This document shows, piece after piece, positions 15,784 to 23,680 of a stretch of 42,120 bases of DNA. Made by a program: the position numbers and the translations under genes. The DNA is taken from NCBI GenBank assembly GCA_019348555.1, contig JAHWJH010000006.1, positions 1 to 42,120 on the forward strand. The letters are read 5' to 3'. A model generated the notes under the pieces. The model saw nothing but the letters and a program-made list of their open reading frames with translations, was not told the origin of the DNA and made no database searches. Source of the DNA: Actinomycetota bacterium (GTDB lineage: Bacteria > Actinomycetota > Acidimicrobiia > Acidimicrobiales > CADCSY01). Every line of letters starts with the position of its first letter. Position 1 is the first letter of the stretch.

Positions 15784-16377
15784 GTGACCACCGTTGTCGC
15801 CGAACCACTCACCCTGGCCGACCTGCTGCCCCGTCACCGGGCCCGCACGGTGGCGCTGGTCGTGGGCTTCGCCCTGCTCACCGCCCTGGCCGCCCAGATC
15901 AGCTTCCTGCTGCCCTGGACGCCGGTACCCGTGACGGGGCAGACCTTCGCCGTGCTGCTGGCCGGGGCCACCCTGGGCTGGCGGGCCGGCAGTGCCAGCC
16001 AGCTGCTCTACCTGGTGCTCGGGGCGGTGGGCCTGCCGTTCTACGCCGACGGCCTCAGCGGATGGAAGGTCCTGTCGGGTCCCACCGCCGGCTACCTGGT
16101 GGGATTCGTCGTGGCCGCCGCCCTCGTGGGTCGACTCGCCGAGCGCCGCCAGGATCGCAGCCTCCTCACGTCGGTGCCGGCCATGCTCGCCGGCACGGCG
16201 GTGATCTACCTGTTCGGAGTCACCTGGCTGGCCCACGTGCTCGACGTGGGCGCCGCCACCGCGGTGGAGAAGGGCCTGGCTCCGTTCGTGATCGGCGACG
16301 TGCTCAAGCTGGCGGCAGCCGGGGCCCTGTTGCCGGCGGCGTGGAGGCTGGCCGGCCACCGCCACGACCCTCGCTGA
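15784..16377 (+). CDS. bioY: BioY-family biotin transporter (ECF S component)
   Basis: This 197-residue membrane protein has about six helices. It shows the BioY hallmarks VPVTGQTFAVLLAGATLGWRAG in the first third, GAVGLPFYA and the GPTAGYLVGF motif in the middle, and a late KGLAPFVIGDVLKL segment. It captures biotin at the membrane, either alone or with EcfA/EcfT, neither of which is in the window. GTG 15784 follows a GAAAGG ribosome site. It is divergent from the iron ABC ATPase gene; I see no biotin operator. Confidence 0.92.
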   Translation: MTTVVAEPLTLADLLPRHRARTVALVVGFALLTALAAQISFLLPWTPVPVTGQTFAVLLAGATLGWRAGSASQLLYLVLGAVGLPFYADGLSGWKVLSGPTAGYLVGFVVAAALVGRLAERRQDRSLLTSVPAMLAGTAVIYLFGVTWLAHVLDVGAATAVEKGLAPFVIGDVLKLAAAGALLPAAWRLAGHRHDPR

Positions 16378-16458
16378 TCGCCTGCCGCCCGAGGCCGGCG
16401 TCGCCGTCGGCGTAGGAGTCGGGCACGTGAACGGTCGATGGCAACTCGGGAAAGCGCC

Positions 16459-16486
16459 TTGTGAAAGTTTGCACATGCGCTAGGGT
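16459..16486 (+). promoter_or_regulatory. sigma70-like promoter of the 16604 gene
   Basis: TTGTGA (16459-16464) and TAGGGT (16481-16486) are separated by 16 bases. The expected transcript start near 16493 leaves a leader of about 110 bases before ATG 16604. I see no clear riboswitch or hairpin in that leader. Confidence 0.5.
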
Positions 16487-16603
16487 GGTTGCACCGGGCC
16501 CCCGACGAGGGCCCCTCGGATGCAGCGGTCCGCTCGGCCCCCCGTGGCGCCTCGGCCAAGCATCCCGTCCCCTGACTTCCCACCCCCCTTCAGGAGACCA
16601 CCG

Positions 16604-17194
16604 ATGACCTTCCAGCAATCCACACGCACGCGCCCGTCCATGCCCGGCTTGTGGTCCAGACTTCGCGACCGGAGGCAGGCGCCGCACCGCAAGAGCACCC
16701 GATTCGCCAGCACCGACCCCGAGAGCTTGCAGCGGCGCCTCGCCGACAGCGACTGCTTCTGCCGCGACACCGCCGTGGGAAAGCTCTACCACCGCAGGCA
16801 GGCATCGTTCCGCGAGATCTCGCCGACCGACAGCCTGCACGTGACGGTGAGCGAGGACGGGCTGGTCACGAGCCACGTCGACCGCCACTCGCCGCTCGCC
16901 CGCCGCCAGCCCGGCGGCACCTGCCGGTACTCCATCCTCCGGGTGGCGGCGCACAACGTCACCGGCATGGCCGGCGACCTCCTACGCCTGGCAGTCGGCC
17001 CCCGAGCACCCGGCGACCATCACGATGGCGAGCAGGGGCTGACCGACGATGTCGCCGTCGCCCAGACGGTTGCTTCCCGCGAGCAGGCGACGGCCGCACG
17101 GGCGCCTGGCCCTCGGCCGGACCCGCCCGAGGAGGCCGCGGTCGCAGCCGAGCTCGATGATGACGCCGCCAGCCCCGGCGGCTACGAGGAGTGA
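16604..17194 (+). CDS. conserved hypothetical protein with CFC and Arg-rich segments
   Basis: This encodes 196 residues from ATG 16604, which follows CAGGAGA. The N-terminus is Arg/Ser-rich. The central block (SDCFCRDTAVGKLYHRRQ, then SLHVTVSEDG and VTSHVDRHSPL) looks like a folded domain. The C-terminal 70 residues are Ala/Glu-rich and probably disordered. There is no signal peptide and no membrane helix. I do not recognise a named family, although the conserved-looking core differs from the Arg/Ala shadow ORFs around it. It overlaps the convergent CDGSH gene by 13 bases. Function unknown. Confidence 0.6.
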   Translation: MTFQQSTRTRPSMPGLWSRLRDRRQAPHRKSTRFASTDPESLQRRLADSDCFCRDTAVGKLYHRRQASFREISPTDSLHVTVSEDGLVTSHVDRHSPLARRQPGGTCRYSILRVAAHNVTGMAGDLLRLAVGPRAPGDHHDGEQGLTDDVAVAQTVASREQATAARAPGPRPDPPEEAAVAAELDDDAASPGGYEE

Positions 17195-17409
17195 GGGCAG
17201 GCCGAGGTTCCGTCGAAGCCGAGGCGGTGGCTGCCGTCGCAGAAGGGCTTCACGGCCGACCGCCCGCACCGGCACAGCACCAGCTCGTCGCCGGCGGCGG
17301 AGATGACGAGACCGTCGTGGTCGACCAGGCGGACGGGGCCGCTCACCTTCAGAGGCCCGTCGCGGCGCACCTTGATGGTGACCTCCGGTGGAGCATCGCC
17401 GGCACTCAC
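17182..17409 (-). CDS. CDGSH-type [2Fe-2S] iron-sulfur protein
   Basis: This 75-residue protein carries LCRCGRSAVKPFCDGSH, the exact C-x-C...C-D-G-S-H pattern whose three Cys and one His bind a labile [2Fe-2S] cluster. The first half is a short beta-rich segment (VTIKVRRDGPLKVSGPVRLVDHDG) usual in bacterial single-CDGSH proteins. Its role may be electron or cluster transfer or redox sensing. The GTG start overlaps the stop of the HelD gene (GTGA), so the two are translationally coupled. Its 3' end overlaps the convergent 16604 gene by 13 bases. Confidence 0.9.
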   Translation of the reverse strand: MSAGDAPPEVTIKVRRDGPLKVSGPVRLVDHDGLVISAAGDELVLCRCGRSAVKPFCDGSHRLGFDGTSACPHSS

Positions 17410-19487
17410 GACGTCGCCGCCTCGGCGACCAGGGCGGGCGGGAGCTCCCGGGCGTGGACCACGGTGAGGCGACGGGTGGCCCGGGTGAGGGCCACGTAGA
17501 GCGCCCGCAGGCCCTGGGGCTCCTCGGCCACGATGGCCGCCGGCTCGACCACGATCACCGAGTCGAGCTCCAGGCCCTTGACCAGGTGCACCGGCACCAC
17601 CGTGACCTGAGCGTCGAGGCCCCCGACCTCTGCCCGCTCGTGGTCGACGCCTGCCGCCACCAGCGCCGCCGCCACGCCGTCGACCAGCGACGCCGGTGCG
17701 ACGACCGCCACGTTGCCCTCGCCCACGGCCACCCGCTCGGCGGTGGCCCGCCGCGCCACCTCGTCAGCCAGATCGGCAACGTCGGTGGCGACCACCACCG
17801 GGTCCTCGCCGTCCTCCCGCACCGACGTCGGCGCGGCAACGCCGGGCGCCGCAGCGGGGAGCAGCCGAGCCGCCAGGCGTAGCAGCGGTGCGGGCGTGCG
17901 GTAGGCGACGGTGAGCTCGTGCACCCGGGGCTCGTGGCGGGAAGGCAGCTGGGCCATCACCGCCGACCAGCTGGGTGCCGCCCACGCCCCCGTGGCCTGG
18001 GCGATGTCGCCGACCACGGTCATGGAGCCGCCGAGCGACCTCCGGGCCAGCATGCGCAGCTCCATCGGTGAGAGGTCCTGGGCCTCGTCGACCACCAGGT
18101 GCCCGTAGGTGCGCACGTCCCCGTCGGCTCCCGACCTCCCGGGCCCGAGCAGCCAGCGGGCCTCGTCGAGCAGAGCGACGTCGGCGTCGGTCCAGCCCGA
18201 CCCGCCGGTGGGGCCCCGCTCCCGGTAGAGGGAACGCTGCTCGTCGTCGTCGAGGCGACCGGAGGCGGCGAGGCGGATCAGAGCTCGGGACCCGAACAGG
18301 TCACGCAGCAGCTCGGCGGGCTCGAGCACCGGCCACATCCACTCCAGGGCCGCCCGGACGTCGTCATGGCGCCGAAGCTGCTCGCGCACCGCCTCGGGCT
18401 CGACCTCGACCCGTGCGCTGCGGGCCAGCCCCTGCCACAGGCCGGCTTCCACGGAGCGCCGGGCGGCGTTGTGACGGTCGCTCCGGCGCCGGGCCCGCTC
18501 GATCAGCCGCCGGCTGGACGCCACGTCGAAGCGGAGCCATTGCAGGCCGAACCCCACGACGAGGTCGCGCCGCAGCGGTCGCTCCCGGTCGGCCACGGCC
18601 TTGGCCAGGACGTCGACCATCCGCTGGTCACCCTTGATGCGGGCGGTCGCCGGGTCCTCCCGTGGGCCGGCCACCGTCTCGGGAACCAGGTCGGCCAGCA
18701 CGGCGAGCTGTACACCGGCCTCGCCCAGCGACGGGAGCACCCGTTCGATGTAGCCGAGGTAGAGCCGGTTGGGGCCCACCACCAGCACGCCCTGGCCCTC
18801 GAGCGGGAAACGGTGGGTGTAGAGCAGGTAGGCGGCGCGGTGCAGGGCCACCACCGTCTTTCCCGTGCCCGGGCCCCCCTGGACGACGACCACGCCCCCC
18901 AGGTCGGAGCGGATGATCTCGTCCTGTTCGGCCTGGATGGTGCCCACGATGTCGCCGAGGTGGCCGGTACGTGGCCGGTCGAGGGCCTCACGCAGGACCC
19001 GACCGCCGGCGAGGCCCTCGACGCCTCCGGCATGGCCCTCACCATCGCCGGCGCTGGCGAAGAGCTCGTCCTCGTAGTCGAGGAGCCGCCGCCCGCGGCT
19101 GGCGAAATGGCGGCGGAGCGAGAGGCCCATCGGGTGGCGTCCGGTGGCCCGGTAGAACGGCTCCGCCACGGGGGCCCGCCAGTCGACCACCACCGGCTCC
19201 TGGGCGTCGTCGGCAACCGCCACGCGGCCGATGTAGAAGCGCTCGGTCCCGCCTTCAGGGTCGATGCGGCCGAAGACCAGCGCGCCCTCGCCGACCTCGA
19301 GTTGCGCCATGCGGGCCCGGATGGTGTCCTCGACGACCTCGCTCTCCAACCGCGCCTGATGGGTCCCGCCCGGGCCCACCTCGCTCAGCCGGCGGAGCCG
19401 CAAAGCCCGGCGCCGAGCCTCCTCGAGGCAGTCGTAGGCGTGGTCGACCCAGGCCTGTTCGGCCTCCAATTCGGAGCTTCGGGCCAT
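17406..19487 (-). CDS. helD: HelD-like RNA polymerase-recycling ATPase (superfamily 1 helicase fold)
   Basis: This encodes 693 residues. The N-terminal charged helical hairpin (EQAWVDHAYDCLEEARRRALRL) is typical of HelD, which pushes it into the RNA polymerase secondary channel. It is followed by FGRIDPEGGTERFYIGRV and PVVVDWRAPVAEPFYRA, HelD/UvrD-like landmarks. Walker A is GGPGTGKT with Lys near 210, and a later motif is VVDEAQDLSP. Actinobacterial HelD frees stalled RNA polymerase using ATP, and some homologues (HelR) protect against rifamycins. Length fits the class. It is translationally coupled to the downstream CDGSH gene. No Rif-associated element was seen upstream. Confidence 0.88.
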   Translation of the reverse strand: MARSSELEAEQAWVDHAYDCLEEARRRALRLRRLSEVGPGGTHQARLESEVVEDTIRARMAQLEVGEGALVFGRIDPEGGTERFYIGRVAVADDAQEPVVVDWRAPVAEPFYRATGRHPMGLSLRRHFASRGRRLLDYEDELFASAGDGEGHAGGVEGLAGGRVLREALDRPRTGHLGDIVGTIQAEQDEIIRSDLGGVVVVQGGPGTGKTVVALHRAAYLLYTHRFPLEGQGVLVVGPNRLYLGYIERVLPSLGEAGVQLAVLADLVPETVAGPREDPATARIKGDQRMVDVLAKAVADRERPLRRDLVVGFGLQWLRFDVASSRRLIERARRRSDRHNAARRSVEAGLWQGLARSARVEVEPEAVREQLRRHDDVRAALEWMWPVLEPAELLRDLFGSRALIRLAASGRLDDDEQRSLYRERGPTGGSGWTDADVALLDEARWLLGPGRSGADGDVRTYGHLVVDEAQDLSPMELRMLARRSLGGSMTVVGDIAQATGAWAAPSWSAVMAQLPSRHEPRVHELTVAYRTPAPLLRLAARLLPAAAPGVAAPTSVREDGEDPVVVATDVADLADEVARRATAERVAVGEGNVAVVAPASLVDGVAAALVAAGVDHERAEVGGLDAQVTVVPVHLVKGLELDSVIVVEPAAIVAEEPQGLRALYVALTRATRRLTVVHARELPPALVAEAATS

Positions 19488-19557
19488 GACACGCTCGACG
19501 GGCTCGGCGACGGGGGACCGGCCATGCTACTGCCGGGCCCCCGCACGCCGGGACCGC

Positions 19558-20127
19558 TCAGCTCTGGTCGAGCACGGTCTGGATCTCGAGGTGGATGGAG
19601 ATCTTCTTGCCGACGAGCACGCCGCCGGTGTCCAGGGCCTGGTTCCAGTTCAGGCCGAAGTTCCCACGGTCGATCTCGGTGTGGCCGCTGAAGGCCAGCC
19701 GGGAGTTGCCGAACGGGTCGGTCGCGAGCCCCTCGACCTCGGCCTGCAGCACGACGGGGCGGGTGACGCCGTGGAGGGTGAGCTCGCCCTCCACCGTCCA
19801 GTGGTCGCCGTCGGGGCGCACCGCGGTGCTGTGGAACTCGATCGTGGGGTACTGCTCGACATCGAGGAAGTCGGCGTTGCGGAGGTGCGCGTCGCGCCCG
19901 GCGTCGCCGGTGGTGATGCTGGAAGCCTGGATGACGGCCTCCACCCGAGCGTCGGACGGCTCGGGGCCGACGGTGACGGCCCCGGAGAAGTCTTCGAAGC
20001 CGCCTCGCACCTTGGACAGGCCGAGGTAGCGCACCGAGAACCCCACGTGGGAGTGCGAGGGGTCGATGCGCCAGGTGCCGGCGGGGATGTCGACGCCGGT
20101 GACAGTGACGGTCTGGATGGCGGTCAT
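19558..20127 (-). CDS. YceI family protein (second copy)
   Basis: This 189-residue protein is a textbook YceI: GTWRIDPSHSHVGFSVRYLGLSKVRG, IQASSITTGDAGRDAHLRNADFLDVEQYP, then GELTLHGVTRPV. ATG 20127 is fixed by an AGGAGG site four bases upstream (20132-20137). There is no signal peptide, so it is probably cytoplasmic. It likely binds an isoprenoid-type lipid. It is divergent from a MarR-family gene across a 70-base gap holding a perfect palindrome, so regulation by that MarR protein is likely. It differs clearly in sequence from the copy at 10486. Confidence 0.93.
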   Translation of the reverse strand: MTAIQTVTVTGVDIPAGTWRIDPSHSHVGFSVRYLGLSKVRGGFEDFSGAVTVGPEPSDARVEAVIQASSITTGDAGRDAHLRNADFLDVEQYPTIEFHSTAVRPDGDHWTVEGELTLHGVTRPVVLQAEVEGLATDPFGNSRLAFSGHTEIDRGNFGLNWNQALDTGGVLVGKKISIHLEIQTVLDQS

Positions 20128-20158
20128 GGTTCCTCCTGAGATTGTTGCATCGGGGATA

Positions 20159-20172
20159 GTTGTACGTACAAC
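20159..20172. promoter_or_regulatory. palindromic operator between yceI and marR-type genes
   Basis: GTTGTACGTACAAC is a perfect 14-base palindrome in the 70-base divergent region, and a further ACAACT repeats one arm. It lies just upstream of the -10 box TAGTCT (20186-20191) of the MarR gene, where a bound repressor could block both promoters. Confidence 0.65.
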
Positions 20173-20197
20173 AACTTCTCGGGCGTAGTCTGTTCCC

Positions 20198-20671
20198 GTG
20201 CACCTCGATGTCCACGACGGGCGCATCACCGCCTTCGGGATGCTCCTGGAGGCCCACGCCGGCCTGGTGGCGGTCGTGGGCCGGGAGCTCGAGGCCGCCA
20301 CCGAGCTGTCGATCGGGTGGTTCGAAATCCTGATCCGCCTGGCCCGCAGCCCCGGGCAGCGGCTGCGCATGAGCGAGCTGGCCTCCCAGGCCGCCCTCAG
20401 CACCAGCGGGCTGACCCGCCTGGTCGACCGCATGGAAGAGGCGAAGCTGATCTCGCGGGCCGCCTGCTCCTCGGATCGCCGAGGGGCGTTCGCCGTGCTC
20501 ACCCACGCCGGCCTCGCAGCCCTGGAGGCGGCCCTGCCGGCCCACCTCGACAGCCTCGAACGCCATATGGTGGCTCCCCTGGGAGCCGAGGGAGTGGAGC
20601 GGCTCACGGCCATGCTCGAGGTGCTGCGCGACCACGCCGGGGGGTGCCCGCGGTCGGTGGGCGACCGCTGA
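20198..20671 (+). CDS. MarR-family transcriptional regulator
   Basis: This 157-residue regulator has the MarR winged helix in the middle: LRMSELASQAALSTSGLTRLVDRME, then LISRAACSSDRRGAFAVLT, the DxR wing motif. Flanking helices give the dimer interface. GTG 20198 is preceded by TAGTCT six bases upstream. It sits divergent to a YceI gene with a palindrome in between, which suggests autoregulation and control of that gene, with an unknown ligand. A patatin gene follows with an overlap, and heme genes come after it. Confidence 0.93.
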   Translation: MHLDVHDGRITAFGMLLEAHAGLVAVVGRELEAATELSIGWFEILIRLARSPGQRLRMSELASQAALSTSGLTRLVDRMEEAKLISRAACSSDRRGAFAVLTHAGLAALEAALPAHLDSLERHMVAPLGAEGVERLTAMLEVLRDHAGGCPRSVGDR

Positions 20672-21645
20672 ATCCGGCGGCTCGCATCGCCCTGGTGCTC
20701 GGGGGCGGTGGCCTCGTGGGCCACGCCTGGCACGTGGGCGCGCTGTCGGGCCTGGCCGAAGCCACGGGGTGGGACCCCCGTAGCGCCGAGCTGATCGTCG
20801 GGACGTCGGCGGGAGCGGTGCTCGGCGCCGAGCTCCGGGCCGGGCACCACCCCAGCGACCTGGTGCATCCCGGTGTCGGCGCCGCCCCCACCGAGGCTCC
20901 CCGACCGGTGCTGGCTCGGCGGTCGTACCGCCCGGCGGCGCCGGGCATGGTGCTACGCCGGCTCCGCCGTCGACCGTCGGCGTCGCTGGGTCTGGTCGCC
21001 GCCGGGCTGGTGCCGAGGGGTCGCCGTTCCCCGGCGATGGTGGCAGAGGCGATCGAGCGCCTGATCCCGGCATGGCCGCCGGGGCTGTGGGTCTGTACCA
21101 CCCGCCTCGCCGACGGAGCCCGCGTGGTGCTCACCGGCGACGAGGGGGTCGACCTGGCCACGGCCGTGGCGGCGTCGTGCGCCATGGCCGGCTTCTTCAC
21201 GCCCGTGCCCATCGAGGGGGTCGACCACGTCGACGGCGGCTCGGACTCGGTCACCAACGCCGACGTCGTGGCCGACGTCGGCCTCGACGTGGTGGTGGTG
21301 TCGTCTCCCATGTCGCTCGACGACTCCCGGGGGGGCGACGGGTCCGGCATCGCCGCCCGGGTGGTCCGCCGCCGGCGCCTCGCGCACCGGGCACGGCTCC
21401 TCGCCGAGGTGGCGCCGTTGCGATCCCGGGGAGCCCACGTGGTGGTGCTCGAACCCGGAGCCGACGACGTGGCCGCCCTCGGGGGCATCGGCGCCGCCAT
21501 GGACTTCGGCCGGCGGGCGGCGGCGGCGGAGCAGGCGAGGACCAGCACGCTGCGCCGGCTGGCCACCGCCCCGTACGCGGAGGCGACGACGGTCCTGTCC
21601 ACCACGGCGGCGCGCCTCTCCTCCGGGCCGCCGGGGATACCGTGA
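20644..21645 (+). CDS. patatin-like phospholipase family protein
   Basis: This encodes about 333 residues. The oxyanion-hole segment LVLGGGGLVGHAWHVG is near the N-terminus. The nucleophile elbow G-T-S-A-G and a late DGG (VDHVDGGSDS) supply the Ser-Asp dyad of patatin lipases. Substrate would be an acyl ester or phospholipid, unproven here. The start GTG 20644 is chosen because the patatin core begins within 15 residues of it; it overlaps the MarR gene by 28 bases. Its stop overlaps a candidate GTG of hemE. No signal peptide is visible. Confidence 0.88.
   Translation: MPAVGGRPLNPAARIALVLGGGGLVGHAWHVGALSGLAEATGWDPRSAELIVGTSAGAVLGAELRAGHHPSDLVHPGVGAAPTEAPRPVLARRSYRPAAPGMVLRRLRRRPSASLGLVAAGLVPRGRRSPAMVAEAIERLIPAWPPGLWVCTTRLADGARVVLTGDEGVDLATAVAASCAMAGFFTPVPIEGVDHVDGGSDSVTNADVVADVGLDVVVVSSPMSLDDSRGGDGSGIAARVVRRRRLAHRARLLAEVAPLRSRGAHVVVLEPGADDVAALGGIGAAMDFGRRAAAAEQARTSTLRRLATAPYAEATTVLSTTAARLSSGPPGIP
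21638..21643 (+). promoter_or_regulatory. possible TANNNT -10 box inside the patatin stop region for hemE
   Basis: TACCGT lies seven bases before ATG 21651. It may give hemE its own leaderless transcript in addition to read-through from the patatin gene. Confidence 0.35.
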
Positions 21646-21650
21646 CCGCC

Positions 21651-22724
21651 ATGCCTCCCGCCGGCGCGGCGTCGCCGTTCATCGCCGCGTGCCGGGGACA
21701 GCCCGCCAGCCGCGTCCCGGTGTGGTTCATGCGCCAGGCCGGCAGGTCGCTTCCGGAGTACCGGGCGGTGCGCGAACGCCACAGCTTTGCCGAGGTCGTC
21801 GCCGACCCGGAGCTGGCCGCCGAGGTCACCCTGCAGCCGGTGCGACGGCTGGGCGTCGATGCCGCCATCCTCTTCAGCGACATCGTCACGCCGGTGCAGG
21901 CCATCGTCGACGGCATCCACATCGAGGCCGAGCGGGGCCCGGTCGTGGTGGCGCCGTTCCGGACCAAGGCCGATCTCGCCCGGCTCCGCCCGCTCGAGCC
22001 CGAGCTCGACGTGCCCTACGTGCTCGACACCGTGCGCCTGGTGCGCAGCCGCCTCCCCGCCGGGGTGCCCCTCATCGGCTTCGCCGGCGCCCCCTTCACC
22101 GTGGCCAGCTACCTGGTGGAGGGAGGCAGGTCGCGCGATCACCGTCGCACCAAGGCCCTCATGTACGGCGAACCCGACGTGTGGGCCGACCTGGTCGACC
22201 GCCTGGCCGGCGTCGCCCTGGCCAGCCTGCGGGCCCAGGTCGAGGCGGGGGCGCAGGCCGTGCAGCTGTTCGACTCCTGGGTGGGCACGCTGTCGGAGGC
22301 CGACTACCGGCGCTATGTCCTGCCGGCGTCGGCCCGGGTGCTCGACGGGCTGGCCGACCTCGACGTGCCCCGCATCCACTTCGGAGTCGGCGCCGGCCAC
22401 CTGCTGTCGGCCATGGCCGACGCCGGGGCCGACGTCGTGGGCGTCGACTGGCGCATCTCCCTCGACGAGGCTCGGCGGCGTCTGGGCGCCGGCGTCGCCG
22501 TGCAGGGCAACCTCGACCCAGCGGCGTTGTTCTGCCCTCCGGCCGTGCTCGCCGCCCGGGTGCGCGCCGTGCTCGCCGCCAACGGCGGTCGTCCCGGGCA
22601 CGTGTTCAACCTGGGGTGGGGGGTGCTTCCCGACACCGACCCCGCTGCCTTGCGCACCGTGGTGGAGATCGTGCACGGCCACGGCCAGGGCTCCGGCGGC
22701 GCCGAGCAACCCCCTTCTGGATGA
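21651..22724 (+). CDS. hemE: uroporphyrinogen III decarboxylase
   Basis: This 357-residue enzyme removes four carboxyl groups from uroporphyrinogen III to give coproporphyrinogen III. Signature one, VPVWFMRQAGRSLPEYR, holds the conserved Arg residues; signature two is GFAGAPFTVASYLVEG; ILFSDIVTP holds the catalytic Asp. Length is typical. ATG 21651 is favoured by TACCGT upstream, but GTG 21642, overlapping the patatin stop as GTGA, is also possible and adds three residues. It is followed directly by hemH (ATGA overlap) and hemY, so these three steps of heme synthesis form one unit. Confidence 0.95.
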   Translation: MPPAGAASPFIAACRGQPASRVPVWFMRQAGRSLPEYRAVRERHSFAEVVADPELAAEVTLQPVRRLGVDAAILFSDIVTPVQAIVDGIHIEAERGPVVVAPFRTKADLARLRPLEPELDVPYVLDTVRLVRSRLPAGVPLIGFAGAPFTVASYLVEGGRSRDHRRTKALMYGEPDVWADLVDRLAGVALASLRAQVEAGAQAVQLFDSWVGTLSEADYRRYVLPASARVLDGLADLDVPRIHFGVGAGHLLSAMADAGADVVGVDWRISLDEARRRLGAGVAVQGNLDPAALFCPPAVLAARVRAVLAANGGRPGHVFNLGWGVLPDTDPAALRTVVEIVHGHGQGSGGAEQPPSG

Positions 22725-23674
22725 GCTCGGTGCCCGACGCACCGGTGGCGCCCGTGGGCGTGGTGGTCATGGCCTACGGCACGCCCGCCGGGCCCGACGA
22801 CATCGAGGCCTACTACACCCACGTCCGCCGGGGGCGACCGCCTCCCCGGGACCTGCTCGACGACCTGCAGCGCCGCTACCGCGCCATCGGCGGCGTCTCC
22901 CCACTGGCCGAGCGCACCCGCGCCCAGGCCGGAGCCCTCGCCGACGCCCTCGAGCGCCGGGCACCGGGGAGCTACGTGGTGGAGGTCGGCTACAAGCACA
23001 CCACCCCCTTCGTGGAGGACGCCGTCGAGCGACTCGTCGCCGCCGGCGCCCGCCGGCTCGTCGGCCTGGTGCTGGCCCCCCACTACAGCCGGGGCTCGGT
23101 GGGCGAGTACCTCGGCCGCCTGCGGGCACGGGCCTCGGCCCTCGACCCCGCCGTCGACGTCGTCGCCGTCGACGACTGGCACCTCGAGCCGGCCTACGTG
23201 AGCTTCCTCGCCGACGAGCTGCGCCGGTGCCTCGTGGGGATGCCGGCGGCCACCCAGGTCCTCTTCAGCGCCCACTCACTGCCGGTGCGGGTGGTCGTCG
23301 ACGGCGACCCCTACGCCACCCAGGTGGCCGAGACCGCTGCGGCGGTGGCGTCGGCCGTGGGGTTGTCGAGGCCCACCGGCTGGTCGGTGGCGTGGCAGAG
23401 CGCCGGGCGGACCTCCGAGGCGTGGATCGGACCGGACGTGCTGGAGGTCTTCGCCACGCTTGCCGCATCCGGCCGGGCCGCCGGCGTGGTGGTGTGCCCC
23501 TGTGGGTTCGTGTCGGACCATCTGGAGGTCCTCTACGACCTCGACCATGAAGCCGCCGGCAGGGCCGCCGAGCTGGGTCTGGCCTTCGCCCGCACGGCCG
23601 TGCCCAACGACGATCCCGCCGTGCTCGGCGCCCTGGCCGACCGGGTGGTCGCCGCCAGCACCGACGCCGCCTGA
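22721..23674 (+). CDS. hemH: ferrochelatase (protoporphyrin or coproporphyrin type)
   Basis: This 317-residue enzyme inserts Fe2+ into the porphyrin. The catalytic His is in LFSAHSLPVRV and the conserved acidic stretch is SDHLEVLYDLD; early YGTPAGPDDIEAYYTHVRRGRPP is the family N-terminus. In actinobacteria the homologue usually acts on coproporphyrin III (CpfC) in the coproporphyrin-dependent pathway, so that is the likelier substrate. It lacks a long Cys-rich C-terminal tail, though CPCG is present near residue 255. ATG 22721 overlaps the hemE stop. No chdC (HemQ), the last step of that route, is in the window. Confidence 0.94.
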   Translation: MSSVPDAPVAPVGVVVMAYGTPAGPDDIEAYYTHVRRGRPPPRDLLDDLQRRYRAIGGVSPLAERTRAQAGALADALERRAPGSYVVEVGYKHTTPFVEDAVERLVAAGARRLVGLVLAPHYSRGSVGEYLGRLRARASALDPAVDVVAVDDWHLEPAYVSFLADELRRCLVGMPAATQVLFSAHSLPVRVVVDGDPYATQVAETAAAVASAVGLSRPTGWSVAWQSAGRTSEAWIGPDVLEVFATLAASGRAAGVVVCPCGFVSDHLEVLYDLDHEAAGRAAELGLAFARTAVPNDDPAVLGALADRVVAASTDAA

Positions 23675-23680
23675 GCAGGG

